The position numbers were made by a program, and so were the translations under genes. The notes under the pieces are model-generated. The model searched no databases. It was not told the DNA's origin and saw only the letters and a program-made list of their open reading frames with translations. Positions 50,837 through 60,561 of a stretch of DNA of 64,000 nucleotides are shown one piece after another. Position 1 is the first letter of the stretch; the number at the start of each line of letters is the position of its first letter. Source of the stretch: Mesobacillus jeotgali (GTDB lineage: Bacteria; Bacillota; Bacilli; Bacillales; Cytobacillaceae); contig NZ_CP025025.1 of the NCBI RefSeq assembly GCF_002874535.1, positions 2,217,526 to 2,281,525 on the forward strand. The letters run 5' to 3'.

Positions 50837-52240
50837 TTACTTGACGCCTTGGCTCTGTGTTGTGGAGGTACTATTATTCTTCAATAGTACCTTCAACCCT
50901 GATCCCATATCAGATGCAAGAATGTAATTTCTGTTTACAAATACTCCCCAGACATTGCTCATTTCAGGAACATACTGTCCAACTTGAACGGGATTTGCAG
51001 GGTCAGTAATATCCACAGCATATACTCCTCCTGCGTAGTGGGACAAGTACAATGTGTTCCCATGGACTTTAGGGTCGTGGACTGTATTTGCGAATGTAAC
51101 GCCATCCTCGATATTATCAACTAAATCAGTCTTGAACTCACTTAGCAATTTAGGGTTTGTTTTATCTTTAATATCGAAAATCCTTGTGTAGCCATAGGAT
51201 TGTTCATAACCTTCTTTCGTTGGGCTATAGACTTCCCTTGTCTCAATCAGAACATTTCCTCCTTTTGCAAGGGTAGCCGAGTGTGCGGATCCCTGCTGGT
51301 TGGAACCGAAATCTGTACGTCCCAGATATTGAGGGTTTTCGGGATTGCTGATGTCAAAAATGACTGTTCCTAAATCCCACATGGAGACATAGGCATACTT
51401 TCCGGTTTCATCTATCATCGTACTGTGATTGAATACTGGGCGGGTTTTTCCGTCAGGAGAATTCCAATGATATCCGTTAAAATTGTCTGGAATTTCTTCA
51501 AGCGTTCTCGGGTCGAACTCCCATAGTTTTTGAGGGTTTGCAGGGTCGCTGACATCCACAACCTGGAAGTCCTTCTCCTCCCCATGGCTATAATAGTCTG
51601 CATAAGGATTGGCAGCAAGTACAATTGCACGGTTCCCCTGCATAGTTAAATATAACTCATGAGTTCCTCTCGTTTTCTTTGTTACCTCATAGAATCCTAG
51701 CTTTTTTGGTTCTGTTGGATTTGTAACGTCATAAAGCATAAAACCGCCTTTGGAATCAGGGTTTTTACTATTTAGTTGCTGCACACTCACCACGGCAAGA
51801 TCTCCTTTAAACGATGGAGTGTTGACACTTTTTACGATTACTTTTTCTTGCCAGGTTCCAGGGATATCATTATTGGCAAAAACAGCAACCTCTTTAGGAT
51901 TTGACGGGTCCTTCATATCAAATACCCTTACCCCTCCATTGCCGCCATTTTTTGTGTGAGTTCCAAGATAGGCATATCCTTTATGGGCATAGACATCCGC
52001 AAAGCTGTTTTGCTTTCCGTCAGCCCTTACCGTTTCCATTTCAGGAGCGGCTGCTTCATGTAAAAATTGAAGGTTTTTGCTGCCCTCTATTAAAGGGACA
52101 GAAACGTTGCTATATCCAGCCCTCTCTCCTTTTTCAATATTGACATCCCCAAGCTCGTCATGGGCAAGTACATTAAATGGGACAGAAGAGACCGTCAGAG
52201 CACCAGCTAAAATAAGACTCGATAACAAACGTTTTTTCAT
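50837..52240 (-). CDS. Secreted LVIVD-repeat beta-propeller protein
   Basis: 467 residues with a cleavable signal peptide (about 1-26, ending NVLAHD). The body has at least six repeats of the form V(F/V)D(V/I)xDPxNPxxLGxxx (for example FDMKDPSNPKEVA, YDVTNPTEPKKLG, VDVSDPANPQKLW, FDISNPENPQYLG, VDITDPANPVQVG), typical of LVIVD beta-propellers found at the cell surface. Enzymatic activity is not evident. GAAGGAGGTTTTAAA precedes the ATG. Confidence 0.82.
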   Translation of the reverse strand: MKKRLLSSLILAGALTVSSVPFNVLAHDELGDVNIEKGERAGYSNVSVPLIEGSKNLQFLHEAAAPEMETVRADGKQNSFADVYAHKGYAYLGTHTKNGGNGGVRVFDMKDPSNPKEVAVFANNDIPGTWQEKVIVKSVNTPSFKGDLAVVSVQQLNSKNPDSKGGFMLYDVTNPTEPKKLGFYEVTKKTRGTHELYLTMQGNRAIVLAANPYADYYSHGEEKDFQVVDVSDPANPQKLWEFDPRTLEEIPDNFNGYHWNSPDGKTRPVFNHSTMIDETGKYAYVSMWDLGTVIFDISNPENPQYLGRTDFGSNQQGSAHSATLAKGGNVLIETREVYSPTKEGYEQSYGYTRIFDIKDKTNPKLLSEFKTDLVDNIEDGVTFANTVHDPKVHGNTLYLSHYAGGVYAVDITDPANPVQVGQYVPEMSNVWGVFVNRNYILASDMGSGLKVLLKNNSTSTTQSQGVK

Positions 52241-52542
52241 TATTTAAAACCTCCTTCTATGTATTGAATAACAATATAGCAGAGGTGAAAACTTAGCTTC
52301 AATTAAAAGACTGTATTTTTTGTAAATTCAGTTAATTTATCCTAATTTTGTAATTAGCTACTATGTCTATGGTAGTTGTTTCGGATTCCGAATTAGGAAA
52401 AATTCCACAAAGCTTGCAGGAACAGTTTCCATATCTTCCAGCCTAGAAAACGCTGGTGGAAAACAATAGATTTTAGTATGATTAAGAAATGTGATTGTAA
52501 AATATTTGTTTTCTTAAAATAGATTAAAGCGAGGATTTTATC
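52241..52542. other. Intergenic region without recognised features
   Basis: Divergent promoter region between the LVIVD protein and the ABC-F gene. I see no gene, hairpin or repeat here beyond A+T-rich promoter-like sequence. Confidence 0.5.
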
Positions 52543-54096
52543 ATGAGTTTATTAAATGTAGAAAATTTAAGCCACACATTTGGGGATCGTACCCTTTTTA
52601 AAGACGTTTCCTTTCGTTTGCTGGCAGAAGACCATGTTGGTCTTGTAGGAGCAAACGGTGTCGGAAAGTCGACCTTGATGAATATCATTACTGGGCAGTT
52701 GATACACGATTCCGGTAAAGTTGAATGGACTCCAGGTGTCAAGTATGGATATCTTGACCAGCATACAGTTTTGACACCCGGAAAAACAATACGGGATGTC
52801 CTGCGCGATGCTTTTCTTCCTCTTTTTAAAAAAGAAGAAGAATTGAATGAAGTTACTGGAAAAATGGCTGATGCCTCACCTGAAGAACTTGAAAAATTAC
52901 TTGAACAAATGGCCGAAATCCAGGATGCCTTAGATGCAGGAGGTTTCTACTCCCTTGATATGGAGGTCGAGGAAGCTGCGCGGGGTCTGGGTTTGGACGC
53001 AATTGGTATAGACCGCGATGTTTCAGCTTTGAGCGGCGGTCAGCGTACAAAAGTTCTGCTTGCAAAGCTATTGCTTGAAAAGCCAAAGGTTCTCCTGCTT
53101 GATGAGCCGACCAACTACCTTGATGTCGAGCATATCCAGTGGCTGACTAAATATCTGAAGGACTATCCATACGCTTTTATCTTGATTTCCCATGACACTG
53201 AGTTCATGAACCCGGTTTCTAATGTCATTTTCCAATTGGAATTTTCAAAGCTTACTCGCTATACTGCTACTTATGAAAAATTCCTGGAATTGGCCGAGAT
53301 TAACAAGAATCAGCATATCAACGCATATGAAAAGCAACAGGAATTCATCAAGAAACAAGAAGATTTCATTGCCAAAAATAAGGCGCGGTATTCGACAACA
53401 GGCCGCGCGAAAAGCCGACAAAAGCAGCTTGACCGTATGGAACGGATTGACAGACCCGAAACAGCCGTCAAACCTACTTTTGAGTTTAAAGAATCCCGCG
53501 CAAGCAGCCGTTATGTATTTGAAGGCACAGACTTTGAAATTGGATATACTCACCCGCTTCTCCCTAAAATGTCGGTTACAATCGAGCGTGGTGAGAAGAT
53601 TGCGATTGTCGGAATGAATGGTGTCGGTAAATCGACCTTGCTGAAAACGATGCTCGGAAAAATCCCTGCGTTGAGCGGTAAGATCGAACGCGGCGACTTC
53701 CTTTTCCCTTCCTACTTCGAACAGGAAGTGAAAGCAGGAAGTATCACTCCTATAGAAGATGTCTGGAGCGAGTTCCCTGGTATGGATCAGCATCAGGTCC
53801 GCGCTGCATTGGCACGTGGCGGCCTGAAGAATGAACATATATCACGTCCGCTGAACCAGCTTAGCGGCGGAGAACAAGCGAAAGTCAGGCTGACAAAATT
53901 GCTTATGCACGAGAGCAACTGGCTGCTATTCGACGAACCTACCAATCACCTTGACATTACTGCGAAAGCGGAGTTAAAGCGTGCATTGAAGGCTTATAAA
54001 GGGACGATTGTCCTTGTCAGCCACGAACCAGATTTCTACGAAGACTGGGTAACAAAAGTCTGGAATGTTGAAGAATGGGCTGAAAAATCGAACTAG
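52543..54096 (+). CDS. ABC-F family ATPase (YfmM-like)
   Basis: 517 residues, two ABC ATPase domains in one soluble chain with no membrane part. Walker A GANGVGKST (about 36-44) and GMNGVGKST (about 352-360), signatures LSGGQRTKV and LSGGEQAKV, Walker B LLLDEPTNYLD and LLFDEPTNHLD, joined by a long charged linker (about 245-315). ABC-F proteins act on the ribosome, either in translation quality control or antibiotic protection. Length and sequence are close to B. subtilis YfmM; nothing points specifically to resistance. Confidence 0.88.
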   Translation: MSLLNVENLSHTFGDRTLFKDVSFRLLAEDHVGLVGANGVGKSTLMNIITGQLIHDSGKVEWTPGVKYGYLDQHTVLTPGKTIRDVLRDAFLPLFKKEEELNEVTGKMADASPEELEKLLEQMAEIQDALDAGGFYSLDMEVEEAARGLGLDAIGIDRDVSALSGGQRTKVLLAKLLLEKPKVLLLDEPTNYLDVEHIQWLTKYLKDYPYAFILISHDTEFMNPVSNVIFQLEFSKLTRYTATYEKFLELAEINKNQHINAYEKQQEFIKKQEDFIAKNKARYSTTGRAKSRQKQLDRMERIDRPETAVKPTFEFKESRASSRYVFEGTDFEIGYTHPLLPKMSVTIERGEKIAIVGMNGVGKSTLLKTMLGKIPALSGKIERGDFLFPSYFEQEVKAGSITPIEDVWSEFPGMDQHQVRAALARGGLKNEHISRPLNQLSGGEQAKVRLTKLLMHESNWLLFDEPTNHLDITAKAELKRALKAYKGTIVLVSHEPDFYEDWVTKVWNVEEWAEKSN

Positions 54097-54108
54097 AATC
54101 ATTAGGAT

Positions 54109-54141
54109 CCTGACGGAATTTACCCGTCAGGTTTTCTTTTT
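54109..54141 (+). terminator. Terminator of the ABC-F gene
   Basis: CCTGACGG and CCGTCAGG with TTTTCTTTTT following. Confidence 0.85.
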
Positions 54142-54312
54142 AATAGAATGCTAAAAGACTGTCTTTATTGATATTAACCACTGCTTGTGCACCGAATAAC
54201 CCTTCGCTCCCATAATATTCATAATAAATTTCGTTAAAATGTATTGAGTTATCCACTTGTTATTGATAAATTTTATAGGGTACATAAAATTTATTTATAA
54301 AGGTGATTACAA

Positions 54313-55185
54313 ATGAAAAAATTGATTGCATTGTTAAGCTTATTGATGATTTTTACCCTTGCGGCCTGTTCTGACAATGGTGCAGACGAAGGACAAAAAG
54401 ACAAAAAAATAGAAACGATCAAAATCGGTGCGATCCCTGACCAGAATGCAGCTGACTTGAACAGGAGCATGGAAGATTTTGCGAAGGACTTAGAAGAGAA
54501 AACAGGATTGAATGTTGAGTATGTTCCTTCTGTCGATTATGCCGCACTTGTCACCGCCTTTGAACGAGGCGAAATCCATCTTGCCTGGTTTGGCGGACTT
54601 ACTGGTGTACAGGCAAGAAACTTAGTTCCAGAAGCCGAAGCTTTTGCACAGAGACCAATCGATGAAAAGTTCAAATCGGTATTTATTGCCAACAGCGATG
54701 TTAAGATTGAAAAGTTGGAAGATTTAAAAGGAAAGTCATTTACATTTGGCAGTGAAAGTTCGACTTCCGGACACTTAATGCCTCGCTACTTTATGATGGA
54801 AGCTGGCTTAGCCCCGGATCAGGACCTTGATGGAAAACCTAACTACTCTGGTTCACATGATAAAACTTATAAACTTGTGGAATCAGGTTCGTTTCAGACT
54901 GGTGCATTAAATATCTCTGTATGGGAAGCAGCTGTAAAAGAAGGAAAAGTAGATGAATCTAAGGTAAAAGTATTTTATACAACTCCTGAATACTATGACT
55001 ACAACTGGACGTTAAACAAGATGGATGGAGATACCAAAGCTAAAATCAAAGAAGCTATTCTCTCCATGACTTCAGAGGATAATGAAATAATGGAATTATT
55101 ACAGACTGATAAATTTATAGCAACGAAGAACGAAAATTATAATGCAATAGAAAAGGTCGCAAAGCAACTTAAGATCATCAAGTAG
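54313..55185 (+). CDS. ABC transporter binding lipoprotein, phosphonate/selenate type
   Basis: 290 residues: lipobox LAAC with Cys19, then a PhnD-like periplasmic-binding fold. IGAIPDQNAADLNR, VEYVPSVDYAALVTAFERG and LAWFGGLTGVQAR resemble the PhnD-related group annotated as putative selenate binding proteins in selenium-using bacteria more than classical phosphonate binders. AAAGGTGATTAC precedes the ATG. It is first in a four-gene operon with an ATPase and two permeases. The substrate is inferred; selenate would fit the selA-selD locus 10 kb away, and phosphonate or phosphite are the alternatives. Confidence 0.75.
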   Translation: MKKLIALLSLLMIFTLAACSDNGADEGQKDKKIETIKIGAIPDQNAADLNRSMEDFAKDLEEKTGLNVEYVPSVDYAALVTAFERGEIHLAWFGGLTGVQARNLVPEAEAFAQRPIDEKFKSVFIANSDVKIEKLEDLKGKSFTFGSESSTSGHLMPRYFMMEAGLAPDQDLDGKPNYSGSHDKTYKLVESGSFQTGALNISVWEAAVKEGKVDESKVKVFYTTPEYYDYNWTLNKMDGDTKAKIKEAILSMTSEDNEIMELLQTDKFIATKNENYNAIEKVAKQLKIIK

Positions 55186-55194
55186 GTGGATTTC

Positions 55195-55941
55195 ATGAAA
55201 GAAGCAATAAGCCTTAAGCAAATATCAAAGATTTATGAGCGGAAGATAGCCTTATCTTCCCTCTCTTTTACTGTTAAAAAAGGTGAATTAGTTGCCCTTA
55301 TCGGTCCAAGCGGAGCAGGCAAAACTACATTACTGAACTTGTTGGCAGCCATTCTTTCACCAAGTCAGGGTGAAATCCTGATAGATGGCTGCTCTCTCTC
55401 TGAGCTAATGGACCATAAAAAGAGAGCAAAAAAAATCGGTATCATTCGCCAACAATTCGATCTTGTCGGAGAGCTTCCGGTCATCCATAATGTTCTTGCT
55501 GGCAGGCTGTCTGAATGGGGTATTATTAAATCTCTTCTTTCCATGCTGATTCCTCAGGATAAGGAATATGCTGTCCAGGCACTGAATCGGGTGGGATTGA
55601 CAGATAAACTGTATGAAAAAACTTCTTCCCTCTCCGGTGGAGAACAACAACGAGTAGCGCTTGCAAGGCTTCTTGTCCAAAGTCCTGAAATCGTCCTGGC
55701 CGATGAACCCGTCGCCTCCCTGGACCCAGCGCGTGCGGAAGACGTGCTGGAATTATTGGTAAAAATCGCTTTAGAGGAAAAACAAACACTGATCGCCAGC
55801 TTGCATTCGGTCGATTATGCCAGGAAATATTTTGATAGATTGATTGCCCTTAAAGATGGCGAACTCTTCTTTGACCTCCCCGCTTCCTCCGTAACTGATG
55901 ACCATATCAATAGCCTTTACAGACTAAAGGAGCTGTCTTGA
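55195..55941 (+). CDS. ABC transporter ATPase, PhnC-like
   Basis: 248 residues: Walker A GPSGAGKTT (about 35-43), signature LSGGEQQRVALARLL, Walker B IVLADEPVASLDP, H-loop SLHSVDYA. It energises uptake with the binding lipoprotein before it and the two permeases after it. The start at 55195 has AGGTGG 6 bases upstream; an in-frame TTG/ATG slightly upstream is possible. Confidence 0.88.
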   Translation: MKEAISLKQISKIYERKIALSSLSFTVKKGELVALIGPSGAGKTTLLNLLAAILSPSQGEILIDGCSLSELMDHKKRAKKIGIIRQQFDLVGELPVIHNVLAGRLSEWGIIKSLLSMLIPQDKEYAVQALNRVGLTDKLYEKTSSLSGGEQQRVALARLLVQSPEIVLADEPVASLDPARAEDVLELLVKIALEEKQTLIASLHSVDYARKYFDRLIALKDGELFFDLPASSVTDDHINSLYRLKELS

Positions 55942-55942
55942 T

Positions 55943-56743
55943 ATGGATAATAGATGGTTTAGATTTGAGCTCCATAAGCGAAAGATCCTTACACTGATCC
56001 TTTTGCTTGCATTCATGTTCAGTCTCTTCTCTCTTGAATGGAATAGTACCTTGATTCATAGCGGAGGATTCAAAACAGCCAAACAAATTGCGGCAGCATT
56101 TTTCACTCCTGATTTATCGGGTGACATCCTTCTTCTTGCACTGGAATCAAGCTGGACTACTCTTTCTTATGCTGCTGCCGGCATGAGTCTGGCGATTATC
56201 ATTGCCTTTTTCTATGGCATACTCGCCGCAGGAATTGTGGTATCAGAAGGTAACATCAAAAGGTATATGCGGTCTTTTTTTAGAGGGCAGCTTGGCTTCA
56301 TGAGAGCCATTCATGAACTCGTTTGGGCCTGGTTATTCGTCGCCTCGATCGGCCTCTCTCCTTTTGCAGCGATTTTCGCCCTGGCTATACCATACGGAGG
56401 CATTCTGGGAAGGATTTTTGCAGATATGCTGGAGGACATACCAAGTGAACCGATTAAAGCTTTGGAAGCAGCAGGCGCTTCTAAATTACAGGCTTTATGG
56501 TATGGTTACTTGCCCATGGTCAGGGCGAGCATTACCAGTTATGCGATGTACCGATTTGAGTGCGCAGTTCGTTCATCTGCGATTATGAGCTTTGTCGGTA
56601 TCGGCGGCCTGGGGTATCAAATTCAGTTGAGTCTTGATGACCTCCATTATGATGAAGTTTGGACTTTTGTGTTCTTTTTAATCGCCCTAGTCATCATGAT
56701 CGATCTCTGGAGCAACCAATTAAGAAAGAGGCTGGTACAATGA
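55943..56743 (+). CDS. ABC transporter permease 1, PhnE-like
   Basis: 266 residues with about five to six membrane helices and the BPD-type EAA loop EAAGASKLQALWYGYLP (about 173-189). Starts 1 base after the ATPase stop. Relatives in PhnE/PtxC systems often come as two permeases, as here. Confidence 0.85.
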   Translation: MDNRWFRFELHKRKILTLILLLAFMFSLFSLEWNSTLIHSGGFKTAKQIAAAFFTPDLSGDILLLALESSWTTLSYAAAGMSLAIIIAFFYGILAAGIVVSEGNIKRYMRSFFRGQLGFMRAIHELVWAWLFVASIGLSPFAAIFALAIPYGGILGRIFADMLEDIPSEPIKALEAAGASKLQALWYGYLPMVRASITSYAMYRFECAVRSSAIMSFVGIGGLGYQIQLSLDDLHYDEVWTFVFFLIALVIMIDLWSNQLRKRLVQ

Positions 56744-57576
56744 AGAAATTTAAACTTAGCTTCGTTACAGCTTCTGTTTATGCTCTATTGCTTCTTATGG
56801 TTGGATCCTGGGTATCGATATTTGTAGTTGAAAAAGCAAGCTTGTCCTTACTGTTTACAGAAAAGAATCTTTTTTACGCTAGCAAGTTCTTTAAAGGACT
56901 TTTGGGTATCGATGAAGAAAGTCCGGCCTTTCTTAATGCTGGAAACTGGAAAAATGCATTGGATCTTACGATTGAAACATTGGTCATGAGTGTGATGGCT
57001 ACAGGCTTTGCGACAATTGCCGCACTTCTGACAGTTGTGCCAGCAGCAAGGAATGTTGCAGACGGGTCCCTCACGCTGGCTAAAAAATGGCATGGTTGGC
57101 TTTCATTTGGTGTTGTTCGAGGAGGATATATCTTTTCTCGGGCAGTCCCGGAGCTTGTTTGGGCAATGATCATCATCTTCATCTTTAAACCTGGAATATT
57201 GCCGGGTGCAATCGCACTTGCTCTTCATAATTTCGGGATTCTTGGAAAGCTTTTTGCAGAGGTCATCGAAGATTTAGACTCAAGGCCAATTCGGAATCTT
57301 TCTTCATCCGGGGCAGGACGTTTTCAGCTCTTTTTGTATGGAGTATTGCCAGCTGCTCTTCCCCGATTCCTGACGTATATACTTTACCGTTGGGAGGTCA
57401 TCATGCGAACGACGATTGTCGTTGGTTTTGTTGGCGCAGGAGGCCTTGGCCAGCAATTCAAGCTGAGCATGAGTTTCTTCCATTACACAGATATTACACT
57501 CTTGCTATTTTTCTATCTTCTCCTGGTTTTCGCAGCAGACTATATTTCAGAAAAAGCGAGAATCTTCATAAAATAA
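56740..57576 (+). CDS. ABC transporter permease 2, PhnE-like
   Basis: 278 residues, about six membrane helices; the cytoplasmic loop SSSGAGRFQLFLYGVLPAALP (about 188-208) is the EAA-type contact with the ATPase. ATG overlaps the stop of permease 1 (ATGA), so the two are coupled, which fits a heterodimeric channel. Last gene of the operon, ending at a strong terminator. Confidence 0.85.
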   Translation: MKKFKLSFVTASVYALLLLMVGSWVSIFVVEKASLSLLFTEKNLFYASKFFKGLLGIDEESPAFLNAGNWKNALDLTIETLVMSVMATGFATIAALLTVVPAARNVADGSLTLAKKWHGWLSFGVVRGGYIFSRAVPELVWAMIIIFIFKPGILPGAIALALHNFGILGKLFAEVIEDLDSRPIRNLSSSGAGRFQLFLYGVLPAALPRFLTYILYRWEVIMRTTIVVGFVGAGGLGQQFKLSMSFFHYTDITLLLFFYLLLVFAADYISEKARIFIK

Positions 57577-57603
57577 ATCCGGCCACGCCTGGCCGGATTT
57601 TTC
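57577..57603 (+). terminator. Terminator of the ABC operon
   Basis: AATCCGGCC-acgcct-GGCCGGATT followed by TTTCC and T-rich sequence; it also reads on the minus strand. Confidence 0.85.
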
Positions 57604-57604
57604 C

Positions 57605-58027
57605 TTATAAAATATCTATTTTGTCCAGACCATTTTCCAGGAAGTATTTTTCATAACGTGCTTTCAGCTGGAAAAGCCGATTGATCTTTTGTTCAATAGA
57701 GGCATTGATGTTGACTTCACGCTTCAAATCGATCGTTGCGAGCTTATGGGTAAGCTGATCCCAAAAGACATCTTCCTCGTACTCATCAATAATCGCTTCC
57801 ACCGTATCCCTGAGGCCTTCAGAAAGATAGTAATACTCCTCTTCTTCGTCATAGTAAATTCCGTCACCAGCTTCAAAGTCCCTTGATAGAGAGAAAATAT
57901 ATTGTTCAAGATCCTCCGCTTTACTCACCAGTTCCTGATTTGCTTCAGTCAGTCCTAAAGGCCAGTTTCCAAGCTGCAATAATTTTACGAGTGTCAAATA
58001 TTGTTCCCTTGAAAGGTCAATTCTCAT
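57605..58027 (-). CDS. Conserved-looking acidic protein, unknown
   Basis: 140 residues, very acidic in the middle (YYDEEEEYYYLSE) and helical elsewhere. GAAAGGGGAGGG precedes the ATG at 58027, which is preferred to an in-frame start at 58045. No domain recognised. Confidence 0.6.
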   Translation of the reverse strand: MRIDLSREQYLTLVKLLQLGNWPLGLTEANQELVSKAEDLEQYIFSLSRDFEAGDGIYYDEEEEYYYLSEGLRDTVEAIIDEYEEDVFWDQLTHKLATIDLKREVNINASIEQKINRLFQLKARYEKYFLENGLDKIDIL

Positions 58028-58159
58028 ATAACCCTCCCCTTTCATATGCTTGTTTCATGTATATGAAAGAACAATGCCTGGCTTTCCTAAATATAACTCC
58101 AGTTGGGTCTTTTTTTGTTACCCGCTCTTTCTCACACCCAAAATATATACACTCATCTA

Positions 58160-58196
58160 AAATAAAACGGCAAGCCGCTGATTAAGGGCTTGCCGG
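58160..58196 (-). terminator. Terminator of the 48-residue gene
   Basis: CGGCAAGCC and GGCTTGCCG form a 9-bp stem; TTTTATTTT follows on the minus strand. Confidence 0.8.
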
Positions 58197-58209
58197 GTTC
58201 TATTTAAAC

Positions 58210-58356
58210 CTAGTTGCTAATATTGATTGCCTTACCTAATAGCTGAATATCTTTATAAATCTCATTTTTCAGTTCCTTATCCTCGCATTGTGCGTACTCA
58301 TCGAATAAACGGCCAAGTTCTTTGATAAATAACAGATGTTCTTCGACTGCAACCAT
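58210..58356 (-). CDS. 48-residue hypothetical protein
   Basis: MVAVEEHLLFIKELGRLF.. to GKAINISN, helical and acidic, with one Cys. AAAGGGGTC precedes the ATG at good spacing, and a strong terminator follows, so the frame is likely real. Size and helical character recall small Spo0E-like phosphatases but the SxxxD-type motif is absent. Confidence 0.6.
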   Translation of the reverse strand: MVAVEEHLLFIKELGRLFDEYAQCEDKELKNEIYKDIQLLGKAINISN

Positions 58357-58568
58357 ACAGAGACCCCTTTACACAGAAGATGACCAGTGGCTAATGCTGC
58401 GATTCCATTTCTGTTGACCAGAATATTTACCCGTCAGGATTTATATCAAACTACCAATTTTTATAAATATATGTGGGTACTGTCCTCTATATGACAACCA
58501 GTTTGTTTAGTGTCCATTTCTTTAAGGTAATTAATAGTGAGAGACATAAATATTCAGGGGGGTACGCC

Positions 58569-59654
58569 ATGTGGATTCAACGACCTTTTTTTAAATACGC
58601 AACGGGAACCATTCTCCTGCTTCTTATCATTTTCCTCTTTGGTAAGATAGACTACTTTGTTTGGCCGCTGCAAAGCTTTATTATCGCGATTTTCTTTCCT
58701 GTTTTGATCTCAGGCCTTATCTATTATATATTAAGGAAACCAGTTCAATGGGTTAACCGATACATGCCAAAAATAGTGAGCATCCTGGTTGTCTTTATTC
58801 TGGTAGCTGGATTATTTTCCGGATTCATTTATTTTGCAGGTTCCCAATTAGGAGAACAAATCAGCGAAATCAAGGTAAACTTTCCGCAAAAAGTAGATGA
58901 AATAACGGAAGAGTCGAAAAAAGTCATTAGTGACAACCAGCTTGGCTTTATTAATGCAGATGAAATCAAGCAGAGGGCACTGAATTACTTGAGCAAGGTC
59001 ACACAAGGTCTGGGAGAAAATCTTATGACTGTATTTTCGGTGATTACAAGTGTCGCGACTGTTCTTGTGGTAGTACCGTTTCTTGCGTTCTTCTTTTTAA
59101 AGGATGATGAAAAATTAAGGCCTTATATTCTGAAACTAATTCCAGAAGAACATGTGCAGGAAGGCAATAAAATTTTAACAGATATTGATAAAACACTATT
59201 CACCTATGTAACTGGCCAATTCATTATCGCGCTTGTTGACGGGACACTGATGTATATAGGGTATAAGATCATCGGACTTGAATATGCCCTTATCCTTGCG
59301 ATTTTCACGATGTTTTTAACAGTCGTTCCATTCCTGGGCCCACTTATAGGTGTTATTCCAGCACTATTCGTTGCCCTCACAATCAGTCCAATGATGATGT
59401 TGAAGGTATTGATTGTCCTGGTAATCGTGCAGCAGCTTGAAGGGAATCTTGTCACTCCTCAGGTGATGGGGAAAAAGCTCAACATCCACCCGATTACCGT
59501 CATCCTCCTGTTAATTGCAGCCGGCTCCTTATACGGCTTCGTAGGGATCCTTATCGCAATCCCCCTTTATTCTGTTGTAAAGATCATCATCAAGGATGTG
59601 TGGAAATTTTATAAACTTAGGGGAAAAAGGAACCTGATCAAACATGATTTTTAA
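58569..59654 (+). CDS. AI-2E family transporter (YueF-like)
   Basis: 361 residues with seven to eight membrane helices. The N-terminal hairpin, a long extracytoplasmic or peripheral helical loop (about 95-160) and the C-terminal block VPFLGPLIGVIPALFVAL and EGNLVTPQVMGKKLNIHP are the hallmarks of the AI-2E (TqsA/PerM) family. Substrates vary (autoinducer-2, Na+/H+); none can be assigned. AGGGGGGTAC decides the start at 58569. Confidence 0.88.
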   Translation: MWIQRPFFKYATGTILLLLIIFLFGKIDYFVWPLQSFIIAIFFPVLISGLIYYILRKPVQWVNRYMPKIVSILVVFILVAGLFSGFIYFAGSQLGEQISEIKVNFPQKVDEITEESKKVISDNQLGFINADEIKQRALNYLSKVTQGLGENLMTVFSVITSVATVLVVVPFLAFFFLKDDEKLRPYILKLIPEEHVQEGNKILTDIDKTLFTYVTGQFIIALVDGTLMYIGYKIIGLEYALILAIFTMFLTVVPFLGPLIGVIPALFVALTISPMMMLKVLIVLVIVQQLEGNLVTPQVMGKKLNIHPITVILLLIAAGSLYGFVGILIAIPLYSVVKIIIKDVWKFYKLRGKRNLIKHDF

Positions 59655-59663
59655 ACAAAACAC

Positions 59664-59691
59664 AAAAGGCCAGCATTACTGCTGGTCTTTT
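59664..59691 (+). terminator. Terminator
   Basis: GGCCAGC-attact-GCTGGTC (one G-U) followed by TTTTG. Confidence 0.75.
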
Positions 59692-59818
59692 GTCTGCATG
59701 TTTATAACTAATAATAAAGTCTTCTAGAATTCATCTCGCTCTTGAAGAGAACAAAATGAATAAAAACTTGTTTTATTGGACATTATATTCCAGATTCAAA
59801 AATTAGGAGGATTTGCCA

Positions 59819-60322
59819 ATGAAACGAATTAGCGTACAGTTGCTTATTCTGATTATGACCGTCCTTTTGTTCACTGGATGCAATACATATACGGATGAGG
59901 GCACAGAAACTTATCAGATAAATAACGATGGAGCACAAATCCAGACTATCAACCAGGAGTACACCTCTAACTCATATAACCAAACATACAGGATGCATGT
60001 GGACGAAAATGCGGAGGAACAAGTAAAATTGCTGAATGAAGTTCAAAGCGCAACCGTCATAACTGTGCATCGAAAAGCCTATGTTGCCGTAGTACTTAAA
60101 AATGGTGATACAGAGACTGTTCCACTTGATTTAAAAGATAAAATCACACAACAAATCAAAGTCTCCGATAAGTCCATTGCAGCTGTTTATGTATCATCCA
60201 ATGCAGACTTTGTTGTCAGCATGACAGACTATAGGCAGCAACTTCAGAGCAGGAGACCGATTGTGGGGCTTACTGAAGATTTCAACGATACAATCGAAAG
60301 GGTTTTCCCTGAAAATCGTTAA
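59819..60322 (+). CDS. YhcN/YlaJ-like lipoprotein
   Basis: 167 residues: signal peptide with lipobox LFTGC (Cys21), then a small soluble domain. The pattern EVQSATVITVHRKAYVAVVL resembles the YhcN/YlaJ family of sporulation lipoproteins found in the forespore or spore membrane. TTAGGAGGATTTGCC decides the start at 59819. Function unknown; spore association is inferred from the family. Confidence 0.72.
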   Translation: MKRISVQLLILIMTVLLFTGCNTYTDEGTETYQINNDGAQIQTINQEYTSNSYNQTYRMHVDENAEEQVKLLNEVQSATVITVHRKAYVAVVLKNGDTETVPLDLKDKITQQIKVSDKSIAAVYVSSNADFVVSMTDYRQQLQSRRPIVGLTEDFNDTIERVFPENR

Positions 60323-60333
60323 AAAATAATCAG

Positions 60334-60365
60334 AAAAGGGCATCGAAAAGATCGATGCCCTTTTT
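60334..60365 (+). terminator. Terminator
   Basis: AAAAGGGCATCGA-aaaga-TCGATGCCCTTTT with a T run. Confidence 0.85.
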
Positions 60366-60393
60366 CATTTAGGCTATTTCTGGAAAGATTGTT

Positions 60394-60540
60394 GTTAAAA
60401 TCCTAAGGCCGATTTTAACGTGATAAAAAGCCATTTTGTAATTCAATATTGAGTGTGCAAGCTCTTTTCTCATATTAAGGTATATTTTTTCTGAAGAAAC
60501 ATAGGTCATTCAATCCTATTTTGTAGTCAATAGCTACAAA
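60394..60540. repeat. Two inverted repeats in the gap before the HD gene
   Basis: GTTAAAATC/GATTTTAAC (60394-60419, 8-nt loop) and TTTGTAG/CTACAAA (60520-60540, 7-nt loop) are both perfect. Neither has a T run in a useful place except weakly on the minus strand, where the second could help end the HD gene. Confidence 0.4.
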
Positions 60541-60561
60541 GTTTGAGAAAAGAGCCTTCAT

